From Campanula takesimana (taxonomy: Eukaryota > Streptophyta > Magnoliopsida > Asterales > Campanulaceae): 64,000 nt of DNA. Where the stretch lies: assembly GCA_026119855.1 (NCBI GenBank), contig JAOWBW010001440.1, positions 1-64,000 of the forward strand. Reading direction: 5' to 3'. The translations under genes were made by a program, and so were the position numbers. Positions 45,510 through 57,072 of the stretch are shown one piece after another. Each line of letters opens with the position of its first letter. Position 1 is the first letter of the stretch. The notes beneath the pieces were generated by a model that saw only the letters and a list, made by a program, of their open reading frames with translations, made no database searches and was not told the DNA's origin.

Positions 45510-46039
45510 TACAAATTAGGTACAACATTACTTTAGATTTAGTCATTCATGAATACTGTAGTTGTATGAAAAATGTTAATATTATTTTCAACTTTTTATC
45601 GTTCTTCCCATTTTGCAGTCGGTAGCAATGCCATGGATCGGGTAGCAATGACTTGGCGCGAGAATTTTGAGGATCTCCAAGAAGCATTATTCTCGGCATG
45701 ACCCTAAATTTATGTGAAACGAATTATGTTGGGATTTCTACAATGATGATTATATTTAGATTTACTCTTTGTAGCTTTTTACAAATCGATGTCCATAAAT
45801 TTTGTTTATATTTAATGTGGTTAGTGTTTTTACTTGAGTTGGTGCAGCAAGTTTGTTTATGGGGATTTATGGGAAGGGGTAAAAAAATTGGTTCATTTTT
45901 TAATTAAAATGACACTCACAACGTTTTAGGTAGCGTTTTAAAAATCGCTAGGCGCCTAGGCGGGGTCGAAAAATTTGCTTCAATTAAGACTTGGATATTT
46001 TCTTCAATTTCTTCATCTTTTTTTGTCCTAAGAGACAGT

Positions 46040-48025
46040 AGCTTTTTTACTTTGAGATTTAAGTCTCAATATTTTTATAGGTTTGTGACATGACTCTCAC
46101 TGTTTTTATAGGTATGTGACATATCTCTCTGTATTTTTTATAGGTCTATGACACGTCTCTCAGTGTTTTTAAAGGTCTGCGACACGTCTCTCAGTCTTTT
46201 AATAGGCATGTGACTTGTGTCTCAGTGTTTTTATAGGTATGAGAAATGGCTCTCAGTGTTTTATTGGTCTGCGACATGGCTCTTAGTGTTTTTATAGGTA
46301 TGTGACTTGTGTCTCAATGTTTTTATAGGTCTGAGACATGGATACAATGTTTTTATTGGTCTACAAAATGGCTCTCAGTGTTTTAACAGGTGTAAGACAT
46401 GGCTATAGGTTTGTGACATGCCTCTTAGTGTTTTTATAGATCTATGACATGGCTCTCAGTGTTTTTATAGGTATGTGACTTGTCTCCGACTATTTTTATA
46501 TGTCTGCGACATGTCTCTCAGTGTTTTTATAGGTATGTGACATGTCTCTCAGTATTGTTATAGGTCTGCGACACGTTTCTCAATGTTTTTATAGGTTTGC
46601 GAGATAGTTCTAAGTGTTTTTATAGGTATGTGACATGTCTCTCAGTGTTTTCATAGGTCTGCGACACATCTCTCAGTGTTTCTATAAGTCTGAGATATGT
46701 CTCTCAGTGTTTTTATAGGTCTGAGATATGTCTCTCAGTGTTTTTATAGGTTTGAGATATGTCTCTCAGTGTTTATAGGTCTGAGACACTTGTCTCAGTA
46801 TTTTTATAGGTCTGTGACATAGCTCTCAGTGTTTTTATATGTATGTGACATGTATCTCAGTGTTTTTATAAATCGGAGACATGACTCTCAATGTTTTTAT
46901 AGGTTTGAGACATGTATATCAACGTTTTTATTGGTCTACGACATGGGTCTCAGTGTTTTAACAGGTGTAAGACATGGCTATAGGTCTGCGACATGTCTCT
47001 TAGTGTTTTTATAGATATGCGACATGGCTCTCGGTGTTTTTATAGGTATGTGACTTGTCTCTCACTAATTTTATAGGTCTGCGACATGTCTCTCAGTGTT
47101 TTTATAGGTATGTGACGTGTCTCTCAGTATTGTTATAGGTCTGCGACACGTTTCTCAGTGATTTAAAGGTTTGCGACATAGTTCTAAGTGTTTTTTATAC
47201 GTATGTGGCATGTCTCTCAGTGTTTTTATAGGTCTGCTACACGTCTCTCAGTGTTTCTATAGGTCTGAGATATGTCTCTCAGTGTTTTTATAGGTCTGAG
47301 ATAGGTCTCTCAGTATTTTTATAGGTATGAGACACGTCTCTCAGTATTTTTATAGGTATGAGACACGTCTCTCAGTGTTTTTATAGGTTTGAGATATGTC
47401 TCTCAGTAATTTTATAGGTCTGAGACACTTGTCTCAGTATTTTTGTAGGTCTGAGACACTTGTCTCAGTATTTTTATAGGTCTGTGACATAGCTCTCAGT
47501 GCTTTTATATGTATGTGACATGTATTTTATTGTTTTTACAAGTCGGAGACATGACTCTCAATGTTTTTATAGGTTTGTAACATGTATCTCAGAGTTTTTA
47601 TAGGTCAGCGGCATGACATTCAGTGTTTTTATAGGTTTGTGCATGGCTCTCAATGTTTTTAGAGGTATGTGATATGTTTCTAAGTGTTTTTATGTGTATG
47701 TCACATGTCTCTCAGTGTTTTTATAGGTATGTGACGTGGTTCTAAGTGTTTTAATTTGCATGTGACATGGTTCCAAGTGTTTTTATAGGTGTGATATGGT
47801 TCGAAGTGTTTTTATTGGTGTGTAACATGGTTCTAAGTGTTTTTATAGGTATGTGATATGGTTCTAAGTGTTTTTATAGGTATGTGACATGATTTTCAAT
47901 GTTTTTATAGCCATGCGTCATGTCTCTCAGTGTTTTTATACGTTTATGATATGACTTTTAGTGTTTTTATAGGTTTGAGACATGATTCTCAGTGTTTCTA
48001 AGAGTCTGAGACATGAATCTCAGAG
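46040..48025 (+). repeat. 2-kb minisatellite, 31-bp unit
   Basis: About 60 degenerate copies of a 31-bp unit: TTTTTATAGGTATGTGACA continuing into TGTCTCTCAGTG. Variants change mostly at a few positions (GTCTG/GTATG, CATG/CACG). Most units keep a dyad centred on GACATGTC or GAGACACTTGTCTC, so single strands could form small hairpins. Higher-order copying is visible: a block from about 46385-46800 recurs with changes at about 46970-47480. It is transcribable from neither strand as a protein. Confidence 0.93.
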
Positions 48026-48193
48026 CGGGATGAAAATATGGCTTGGAAAGGGGGAGCACCCTTATAAAGGGTAGTTAGGGGTATTCTTGGCTATTTTTGT
48101 CCCTTGGGTTTTTGAGCAATTAGAAAAATATTGTGTCTTCTTTAGAAATAAAAGTTAGAATGAAGGGCTTTTAAGAAAATGTCCCTATTAAAT

Positions 48194-48545
48194 GTGGTTA
48201 TTATTTCTTCGATGGAGATCCCTTAGTGTCAGGATGTCAAAATTTCAGGTCTTATTTTTAACAGCGATCTTGTTTTTTCATGCGGTTGAGAGATGCCTTT
48301 GTAAAAATATGTACTCGCTCCGTCCCATGTATAAACTACACACTTGTAGAGTTGTACTTAGACACGAACGATTAAAAATAGCTTTAGTGAAGTGCGGTGA
48401 ATACGAAAAATGAAGTAGTAGAGAGAAATGGGGTAGGAATAGTAAGCAGATCATCCTCATGTCCCACACGAAGGAGAAAATTGATATCTAGAGAGAAAAA
48501 ATTATGCATTTATTTTTCTAGGAAAGGAGTATGAAAATCCCCACA

Positions 48546-48580
<35 letters not shown>

Positions 48581-48828
48581 AAAACCAACACATTGATATC
48601 GATTAGCTTATACAACGAAGAACAAAAAATACAAGCTCTACGCAGAGCTCGAATTTCACTCTGCTTAGTAAATTCCACATAGACTGAGACTCGCTTTTAA
48701 TTACGTACATTTTCGTGGTTTTGCATTTGGAGTGCTCTCTATAATTCCGAACTGGGGACGGAGGTTTAAGCAACAAGAAGAGAAAGAAAGAAAGAATGTA
48801 GTATGGAAGATATCATCAACTCATGCTT
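48194..48828. other. Region downstream of GC1
   Basis: Contains a degenerate Stowaway (48314-48529), a (CA)n-poly(A) tract (48541-48583) and, on the minus strand, the GC1 3' UTR. No separate gene seen. Confidence 0.5.
48314..48529. mobile_element. Degenerate Stowaway-like MITE downstream of GC1
   Basis: Left end CTCGCTCCGTCCCATGTATAAAC; the right end (TTTTTCTAGGAAAGGAG) is poorly preserved. Confidence 0.6.
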
Positions 48829-51800
48829 TTAGGATAAAATAGCTTTCAATGCTTCTTTCACATAGGGATATTTGAAGGAGAAGCCCAATTCCTTTGCTCT
48901 AGTAGGAAGCACTCTTTGTCCTTCCAAAACCTGCAATATAGCTCAAAGCTTAGGTGTTGGGGGAAAAAATGACAGGACGGATGTATACATATGTATATAT
49001 GTTTTTATATGCATGTATGTAGTTATGTGTACGTATGTATATACATATAAATATGTATATATGTGCAAGTATATGTAGTGGCCGATGGCAGTGGCGAACC
49101 CAGGATTTTTTCACAAGGGGGGCAAAAATTGCGTAACTCATTTAAAGGGGGGCAAAAATAAATGTTAGTGCATTTATTTTTTTAAACAAAGGGGGAAAGG
49201 TCTAAAATATCTCACTAATACCCCAAACTTCTAAAAAAAATTGCACTGGTAATTTTTTTTAAAAAAAAAAACAAAGGGGGGCCATTTCCCTCCATACACT
49301 ACACCTAGGTCCGCCGCTGGCCGATGCAGATCAAACGCTTTTTTTAAGTGGGTGCACAAATTACACTAAAAGGTTTATAATGTAAATTGTGAAGAAAAAA
49401 ACTTGTTGTCGGACTCAAACCCATAACCTCAGGGATTAAAAACCTTTTCCACTGAATTAGACAAACTATTTGATTAAATGAGTGCACTTGCACCCATATA
49501 GATGAGCTTAGGTCCGCCACTGTGTATATGTATGAATATATATGTACATATGCATATGCATATGTATAGAGAGAGAGCATTGTAACGCTTACCACTGTAG
49601 CGCCTTCTCCTAGGACTGCTTTGAGTGCTATGTCAGGTACTGGTAGCCATGAGGGACGCCCCAGTACAGATCCAAGATGTTCACACATCTCCCCTAGACG
49701 AACAGGATTTGGTGCAGTTCCATTAATAACACCTGATATTTCAGATTATTTAGACTTGAATCTCAAAATGCAAAATACTCCCTCTGTCCCCAAATGATCT
49801 TCTCATTTGCCATTTCTCATTGTCCCAAAAAGTTCTTCCTATTTCTACAATTTAGGCTTAAATGTGCATAAACATGACATGGCTAGTGAAGCAAGTGTCA
49901 TATCCTTAAAAAGTTTGAATAGTCAAATGTGAAGATCATTTTGGGACGGAGGGAGTATATAAAGTTCAAGACAATGTTTTGATCTGACAAGCAACTTTCA
50001 AGCAGATTCTATATTAAGTGAAATCAAGTGAGAATTGATGCCATATGTAAGACTTTCACCTTTATAAGATGGATTGGACAAAGCTTCATAAATAAGATCG
50101 ACCAAGTCATCCACGTGAATCCAGGAAAACCTACAATAAGAAAAACCAATACATCATGAATGTCCGTAAATGAATCAAAGTTTCTTGAATGCTTCTCATT
50201 TCAAACATATTTTCTTAACATGGGGTTCATGCTTAAAGAGAAGTTTTTTATTCAATGAGGGTGCCGAAAAATGAGAAAAGTAAAGGGTGGCAGCCATTAA
50301 CTAGAAAGATAAAGTTTGAAACAAGCACACTGGTAGGAACTCGGAAGACAGAAGTAGAGGCGATTGGTGATGAAAAAAGAGCACCCGAAAGATGGTTGGA
50401 ACTATAGAAAGTAAAATGGGAACAAATTGGGGTTAAATGTTTTTTGCAAGGGAAATTCTCAGGGGGGGGGGGGACCCATATTGTCACAAGTGGGTGCGAC
50501 GACACCCACTGGATTTTAAAATAAATACTTTTTATGTTGGATTTGTTGATTTGTGATTTATTGGTTAAAATTAAGTAAAAAGAAAAAATTTGGCACCCAC
50601 TGGATGTAATTCCTAGGTCAGCCACTGGATATTCTTGATGACGTGATGAGCTTAATTTGAACCCATTCGCAAGATTTACAAACTCATCCACTAGAAAACT
50701 ACCAACTCCACTCATTAAAATATCTCAAATCTAAGCCAAGAGAAGTTAAAACACATTACCATTGTTTCCCCGAGCCCAATGGTCCACCAGCAAACATCAT
50801 GAATATGGGGATCATTTTAGCTGCATAGGTCCAAAGAAAAAGTGTGCTTAAATTGGATAAAACACATGAATTTAGTATTAATAAAATTTGAAAGTTATCA
50901 GTTGTCGCGATATTAAATTTTGCTGATCAAATAAAACGAAAAAACTCGTTACACCATTTCTTCAGTTTATATCAGAAAGTGACAGCTGACAACCAAATGC
51001 CAAAATTCTTTTCAAGTCACATTATAGAACTTTCGAAATCCAGACTTTTGACATGATTCCTTCAAGTTGACTATTTTGCAGATTAACATTTGTATCTTGG
51101 AAAGATAATTGCGAACTTAAATTTGAAAGCATGATTTTAAAAGGAACCCGAAAACAAGGATAAACCGAACCTAGAGCACCGCCATCTTTCCCAAGGACAA
51201 CTCCGATGCGAATAAGTGCTAGTCTAACATCCTTGTTAACGTTCATGGCAGTTGCTTCCCATTCTCTGCAAACCTGACCAGATTAATCTTTTCAATAACA
51301 GAATGAGCTTCCACTGCTTGTTTTATGAAAAACTTTTAGTGTATTTCCACAATAACGGACCTGCTTTCATTAATTAATGAAACTAAAGTTTTATCTTGTT
51401 ACCTCCGCTAAATAGTCATTTCCGGATGGACTTTGCTCGTTAAACACTTGAGTTTCACTAGTACCTGAATTTAGAGAGTAGTCAGTTCTTACTACAAAAA
51501 CATTTCATCGAGAAGACAAAAGTGCCTAAATTTAGCATAAAATGAAACAAAAAAACAAACAGATTTCTGCATTATGTTTTAGCACCAACACATCACCATT
51601 TTCTCTCTCTTTTGTGGAACATGTTGTGTTGGTACATAGGAATCTTAGGACGTACTGTAACTCTACTATGCACTGTAACAGTCCAAAACAAAAGAGTTTT
51701 GGGTGAAATTATTTTGGGTTTGCTTTAGGGTTTAAATTCATGAATTCTCTGTTCCTAACTTATGCTTTAATTATTTACTACCTCCGTTTCAAAAGGAATG

Positions 51801-54800
51801 TCCAAAAAAAAAAATTCAAATTTGCTCTTGATCAAGAGTAAATTTCAATTTTTTCGCACATTTATTTTGGGACGGAGGGAGTTTTTATTTTTGCCTTTTC
51901 CATTCATACAAGTTGCCTAACCGGTGCATGATGTAACTCTTCCTGATTCATTACTGCCAATCTACATAAGATTTATGGTGCATGATATAACTCTTCGTGA
52001 TTCATTACTGCCCAATTACATAAGAATTATCTGAGATTGAAATAAGAAAAAAATTGAATAAGAACCCCCTCAAAGACTGAATTTTCAATGATAAAAAGAA
52101 CTGATTTGAGCTGCCGTGATACATAGCTACAAAGGAGAAATTTGATAATAATTAATACCGAAAAGAACCCTTTGGCTAAATATTAAAAATGCTTCCTTCT
52201 TTGGCTCACAGTTCACATTAGAAAAGTCAAAAGGAGGATATATTACTACCCACGAAAGTATCCGAAAATATAGGGATTTTTTATTTATCCAGCAGGTGGC
52301 ATGACATTGAAAAGATGATTTCTGAAATGATTCAAGATGGAATCTTAAAAAAGGGAATTCAAAGGGAAAGGTAGTTATAATAGAAAAGATTATGCGGAGT
52401 ATAAAATAACATGAAGACTGAACAGAAGCCTTCAGGAGAAAAATTGATTGACAGGAGATCGGTACAGACTACTAATACACAACTTTTTCTTTCTTTTCAT
52501 TTTATGATTTTTTTTTTCTTACTTCACTTGCCAACAAAATTGAAGATTATATTAGGTTGCGTATGGAAATAAATGCTATAGAAGCAAAGAAAGGCCAACG
52601 TCAATCTAAGAAGAAAGGAGCTGAGAGATTTTTTTTTATTTTTTTTTATCACATACCATAGTAACCAACTGCTGTTGCACTGACCAAAACATTTGGTCTT
52701 GCATCATCTTGCGAATCATTTATCAACTCCACCACCTTCAGAGAGTAAAATTTTCAGCAAGTAGAATATGTAATTTCTCATTATTGTTTGCAATAATGAT
52801 GTCTTTCAGCAAGATAAAATAAGTTTTGTTTCATTTTTTTTTTCTTTTTTTTCTTTTTTTTTAGTTGGTTAAGAAAACCCGAAATGACAACCTTTGAGGT
52901 GACTCTAGTCCTGCTTTGCTTGATCTCTTTCTTGATCTGCAATAGAGAAAAATGAACTAAACTTCAAGCATCTGACCAGATCTTACAGTAAATCAACTCG
53001 GCATAAAGCCCAAGAATCTTCCTCGGAAAAGAAAATGTGGCACAATAATTTGTTGTCACAAAGAGTCGATCAAACACCATAAACAAATAGTACATGAGAA
53101 GGACATTAAAAAAAAATCAGAAATGGGGTCAAAATGCATAATAAAAGCTTAACACTATCAATACGAACATTGTCATTCAAGTTCAAGTTCATTCATTGAT
53201 CAACGTCGCGCTAGGGAGAAAGAAAATAATGTAGAAGAATATTAATAACACCAGGCCATGTCTCTAATGTCACCCTTAATTGTTTTCCTAGTTTTTCTGT
53301 ACTTGAGAAGATATAGGTGCATAAACCAGTACATCATAAGGGTCTATAAAGGAATGTGTTTGTTATAGGGTGGAGTAAGTATGAGAGTAATGAAGAGAGT
53401 GGTCATAATTTTCCTGAATTTGAGTCAAGTGCTGCATCAATATCTGCCTGCCGCATATCATTGTGGTTGTTTTCACACTCAATCAGAATTTTCAAATAGT
53501 AACTTGTACGGAGTATTAGAGTTATTGTTATTGATATGATTAGAAGTTGCTCGAGTATTGTCATCCTTAAGTGAATTTTCCAACCATTAAACTATATATA
53601 TATATATATACACACACACACAAAAGAAAAAAGAAGAACAAAGTGAACTGTTTTACATTCATATACTCCCTCCGTCCCACCTCACTTGAGACCTAAGAGG
53701 TGGGCACAATAACTAAGGAAAAAGAATAAAATAAAGAAAATGTGTGGTAGAAAATGAAGAGAGAGAATGAGTGGGGGTGGGGTTAATAGTAGGTTGGTTG
53801 AATGAATTGTGTGGTGGAAAATGAAGAGAGAGAATGAGTGGGTGGGGTAGATTGAATATAAAATTATATAAAAATTACCATTTTTGGGAGTCTCAAGTGT
53901 GAGACGGACCAAAATGGAAATAAGTCTCAAGTGAGGTGGGACGGAGGGAGTATTGTCTGCAGGGTCTAAAAATAGTGTACTATTGACAGTCTCACCTCCT
54001 CAAGCATGTAACATTCAGGAGAGCTCAGTAGAGACGACATCTAGATATGCCTTTAAAGTATAAAAAGCAGAAAACGGTAATAAGCTTGTAACACACCTCG
54101 GGTGACCATCTTGTACTGATGGGCAAACCGGCCAAATTTACGACAGCAGTTGAACCTTGAATGCTATCTTTCCACTCTGGCTCCTCTGCAATTACAATCC
54201 TTGGGAAATCCTTGACTACAATTGCAAACAGGAAAGTTAAAGAACTAAACAAACATGTTTAGGAGAACGGAAAATTACACTTACAGTATATGCATTTCAT
54301 AATTCCCGGAACATGAAAATTTTGTCTAATCGGATACAAAATGATAAAGGCTAATAGCAAAAAGGAAAGCAGTTGGTGTTGATGTTTTCAGCAAAAGCAA
54401 GATGTCCAAGTAACAATTGTTGTAAAAAACTGAACTTTCCGTTATATGCTTGAACTATAGCATCTTCTGAAAAAACTGCTGCGCTATACATTTATACACG
54501 GATAAGTATTTATTACCTTCTTACCCGGAAATATTGACAGAGCATTAGATCTTGACCTCGTTAACACGCGAACGCTGTGGTTATCTGAAATGCAAATGTT
54601 GTCATGAGATATATTTGATTCTTCAGATCCATAAAAGAAAAATTCAAAAAATATCAAAGGAATACTTTGATATGAAACATCTGTCTCAATAATCTCAATC
54701 AATTATGCAGTTTATAAAGAAATGCGACATGAATGATGTGGGAACTAATCAAATCTAATCAAGCTACGTAATCCTTAATCAGTCGCTACGGTTGTTTAAG

Positions 54801-56695
54801 CATCAGAATTTCAGCATAATTTGAAAAAAGTCCATCAGCTTGCTTTTAGTTTAATGACGTCTGCAAGCAACCAAGCCAGAATTGGAAAACAGGTAGCTTT
54901 ACTGTTACCCCCATGTCCTCAAAGGGTGTCCACTTTGACTGGCCCCAGATATTAAGCTGAGTCAATCAGCTTCCTTGTTATTAAAACTCAAGCCAAAGGA
55001 GGAACGATGGGTAGCTTAGTCTCTCCCCCCACCCCGGTTCTTACAAGAGTGTCCACTTTGAGTGACCAAAGAAATACTACCTCCGTCTCAAAATGATCTT
55101 CTCATTTGCCATTCCTCATTGTCCCAAAAAGTTCTTCTCATTTATGTAATTTAGGCTTAAAAGTGCACAAACACAACATGGCTACTGAAGCAAGTGTTCA
55201 TATCCTTAAAAAGTTTGAATAATCAAACGTGAAGATCATTTTGGGATGGAGGGAGTAGTAATACCCCCTTGTCCTCAAAATAAAGTCCAGTTTTACTGGA
55301 ACTATAAATTAGGGAGGGCCAATTGACTGCACGATGAAAAGTTTCTTATTTGTTACCTCCTCTTTAACCTTACAGTTAATGTGACTGTAAGTTTAGTATG
55401 ATAAGTAGCCCAATAAATCAAATATACAAAGTTTAAAAGCAACATTTACTTGGAATGTTCAAGATGGGGAAGATGGACTCTAGAAAGAATGGACAGATAT
55501 CAAATACTCCCTCCGTCCCCAACAAAAAAAAACGTCTTACTTTCCATTTGGTTTGTCCCCCCAAACCGTCCCATTTCTAAAAGTAGAAGTAATAAGAATA
55601 GAGTAATTTGAACAAGATAATGAGACAATTTTATTTATTTATTTATTTTCATTTTTTTTATTTTTTGAGGGGGGAGGGGAGGGGGTACTTGTTTTAGTCA
55701 ATTAAGCCTGAGAAGCACTAACATTGATCCTAATGTGAACTCAAGTGGTAATATTATACTCCCTCCGTCACAAATGATAGTCCCATTTCCCCTTTTTGTT
55801 TGGCCCAGAAAGTTAGTCCCATTTCCAAAATGAAGGCTTCAAAATCACTGAATTTCCAAACCTTACAATGTAACCTTAAAATATTTGAAAGGTCAAACGG
55901 GACTATCATTTTGGGACAGAGGGAGTAAAAAAATTGTTTATGAGTGACAATACCTGCAAGTAACCTTTGGACCAACCTTTTGCCAATGAAACCTGTAGCT
56001 CCTGTTACTGATACTATCATCTGATCTCCCTGCAACAAATTGAAGTTCTAATGTAACTAAAAAGCCGTTCAAACCTCAAGCCATACCGAATCAATATGAC
56101 ACCCTAATGATGTGCCAACTGTAGCCCATGATCTTTATATAGTCAAGGCCTGGCTTGTTAATTCCCGACGATGTGGGATAATGTCTCTAACACAATTAAC
56201 AAAGACATTACTCTAAATCAAATTCACCCCCAATTCATGTCACACTAGGAGAGAATTTCACAAGCTAATCCATCTTTTTTCACAACAAACAAGAAACTTG
56301 GCAGATTACTCTCAAAATCTATTTTAGCATTTCCACCTAACCCATCTTTGCTTATGTAAAATTTGAACTTTGTTTATTTTTAATTTTAAAGAGTGCATTG
56401 TAGTACAGTACACACAAAGAAAAAGGATGATTAGGGCAAGAACTACCTTCCGAGATTGAGCAGAGGCAATGTCCTGGCTGACACACCATACCTTAAATCT
56501 CCTAGAATCACAAACCTAATAATGACATACAAATTCACACCAAATGAACAATTAAGCTGCTGACCAAACTATAAACAACCAAGAAATGTGATTTCTGTGT
56601 GTGTGTGTAGGAGAGATGAAGATGGTTACTGAAGTAGAAGGAGAAAGTGAGATTCTTGAACAGGCGAAGGCAGAAATGGCTCCACAGAATTCCAT
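48829..56695 (-). CDS. GC1: GC1/SulA-like chloroplast epimerase-family protein (SDR39U1), thirteen exons
   Basis: This is the plant homologue of bacterial SulA/YfcH-type extended SDR proteins; Arabidopsis GIANT CHLOROPLAST 1 is a stromal protein tied to plastid division. Exons in order: 56695-56580, 56501-56447, 56029-55954, 54584-54525, 54215-54097, 52936-52892, 52735-52657, 51464-51403, 51273-51171, 50820-50760, 50130-50060, 49732-49593, 48930-48829 (1089 nt, 362 aa). Exons 1-2 encode a Ser-rich transit peptide (MEFCGAISAFACSRISLSPS). The Rossmann motif GATGFIG (residues 67-73) follows, then NLAGLPISTRW, SATAVGYYG, RIGVVLGKDGG, FSWIHVDDLVDLIYEAL and NGTAPNPVRLGEMC. The C-terminal DUF1731-like end is LPTRAKELGF. 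Phases agree throughout. An in-frame upstream ATG at 56782 exists, but 56695 gives a more typical transit start. Exon 1 end and the exon 4/5 junction are the least certain. Confidence 0.94.
49076..49522. mobile_element. Outer hAT-like element in GC1 intron 12, hosting a second hAT
   Basis: Right end CTTAGGTCCGCCACTG, inverted CAGTGGCGGACC; left end TAGTGGCCGATG (one base off at its first position). Near-perfect 8-bp flanks AGTATATG (49068-49075) and TGTATATG (49523-49530). On the minus strand it contains GGTTATGGGTTTGAGTCC and TAATTCAGTGG, weak pol III box look-alikes. Confidence 0.65.
49089..49319. mobile_element. Inner hAT MITE
   Basis: Ends CAGTGGCGAACCCAGG and, inverted, CAGCGGCGGACCTAGG. 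Flanking 8-mers GCCGATGG (49081-49088) and GCCGATGC (49320-49327). 231 bp. Confidence 0.85.
49778..49954. mobile_element. Stowaway MITE, 180-bp subfamily, in GC1 intron 11
   Basis: CTCCCTCTGTCCCCAAATGATC and GATCATTTTGGGACGGAGGGAG between TA. Confidence 0.92.
50470..50631. mobile_element. hAT-like fragment in GC1 intron 10
   Basis: GGGTGCGACGACACCCACTGG and ...TTGGCACCCACTGGATG...CCTAGGTCAGCCACTGG resemble the right end of the 49076 element. The left end was not located. Confidence 0.4.
51778..51881. mobile_element. Short Stowaway MITE in GC1 intron 7
   Basis: CTACCTCCGTTTCAAAAGGAATG and ATTTATTTTGGGACGGAGGGAG; only 104 bp. Confidence 0.8.
53666..53950. mobile_element. Stowaway MITE in GC1 intron 5
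   Basis: CTCCCTCCGTCCCACCTCAC and GTGAGGTGGGACGGAGGGAG. The core has two similar GGTAGAAAATGAAGAGAGAG segments. Confidence 0.95.
55077..55254. mobile_element. Stowaway MITE, 180-bp subfamily, in GC1 intron 3
   Basis: CTACCTCCGTCTCAAAATGATC and GATCATTTTGGGATGGAGGGAG. Its core is nearly the same as that of the 49778 copy. Confidence 0.9.
55759..55924. mobile_element. Stowaway MITE in GC1 intron 3
   Basis: CTCCCTCCGTCACAAATGATAG and CTATCATTTTGGGACAGAGGGAG. A further lone left end (CTCCCTCCGTCCCC) is at 55507. Confidence 0.88.
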
Positions 56696-56928
56696 TGATT
56701 GGAAATATAATTGAAATTGAAATTGGAATTGGAAAACTGGAAAGAGAAATGCTGTGTGAAGGATAAGGAGTGGTTTTTTCAATCCGTGTTTGAAGTTGGT
56801 TTAGCCGTTGGCGAGTGTGTGAGTTGCTCTCCGATCGTGTTCCATTTTGAGCCACATGCGACCTACCTCCTATATCTCTCTTCTTTTGGGTCCCAAAAAA
56901 AAAAATAAAAAAAATAGGAATAATATTA

Positions 56929-57072
56929 GGGGCACAAAAAGTCACAAAAATTTGCTCACAAAATTCTAGGTGTAATGATGTTATTGGTGTTTTTAATTAG
57001 AGTGTGGCAGGTTCATTATCGATGCAACCAATAAAATATCGTCACTTAATGTTGTGAGCAAGATTTTGTGCC
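56929..57072 (+). mobile_element. Complete-looking 144-bp MITE between GC1 and bTHXm
   Basis: Inverted ends GGGGCACAAAAAGTCAC... and ...TGAGCAAGATTTTGTGCC share GGCACAAAA and a TTGCTCACAA block. It is the most complete of four copies (7325, 7651 and 22613 are partial). Superfamily unknown. It sits in the presumed divergent promoter of the two genes. Confidence 0.65.

Larger units (their letters stand above)
44359..48185. mobile_element. Mutator-like non-autonomous element carrying a minisatellite
   Basis: Left end AGGAAAAATTTCTCAGAAGTCC and, inverted, right end GGGACATTTTCTTAAAAGCCC form an imperfect ~27-bp TIR. TATTAAAT flanks it on both sides (44351-44358, 48186-48193), an 8-bp direct repeat. 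The left third has a CT-rich, CCGG-rich 5'-UTR-like region (44515-44720), a possible start at 44745 (MMSDQSPQSPVRYAYSGEH), and a downstream exon-like piece after TTTTGCAG at 45619. The right half is the 46040-48025 tandem array. No transposase is seen. Origin as a Pack-MULE with captured gene pieces is inference. Confidence 0.65.

Noticed and set aside
46040..48025. Regular short repeats reminiscent of a CRISPR array
   Set aside because: Units are contiguous with no unique spacers, strongly degenerate, and lie in a plant nuclear transposon; it is a minisatellite.
49420..49470. Antisense tRNA-like A/B boxes suggesting a SINE
   Set aside because: Box spacing and sequence are weak, and hAT ends with 8-bp duplications explain the segment better.
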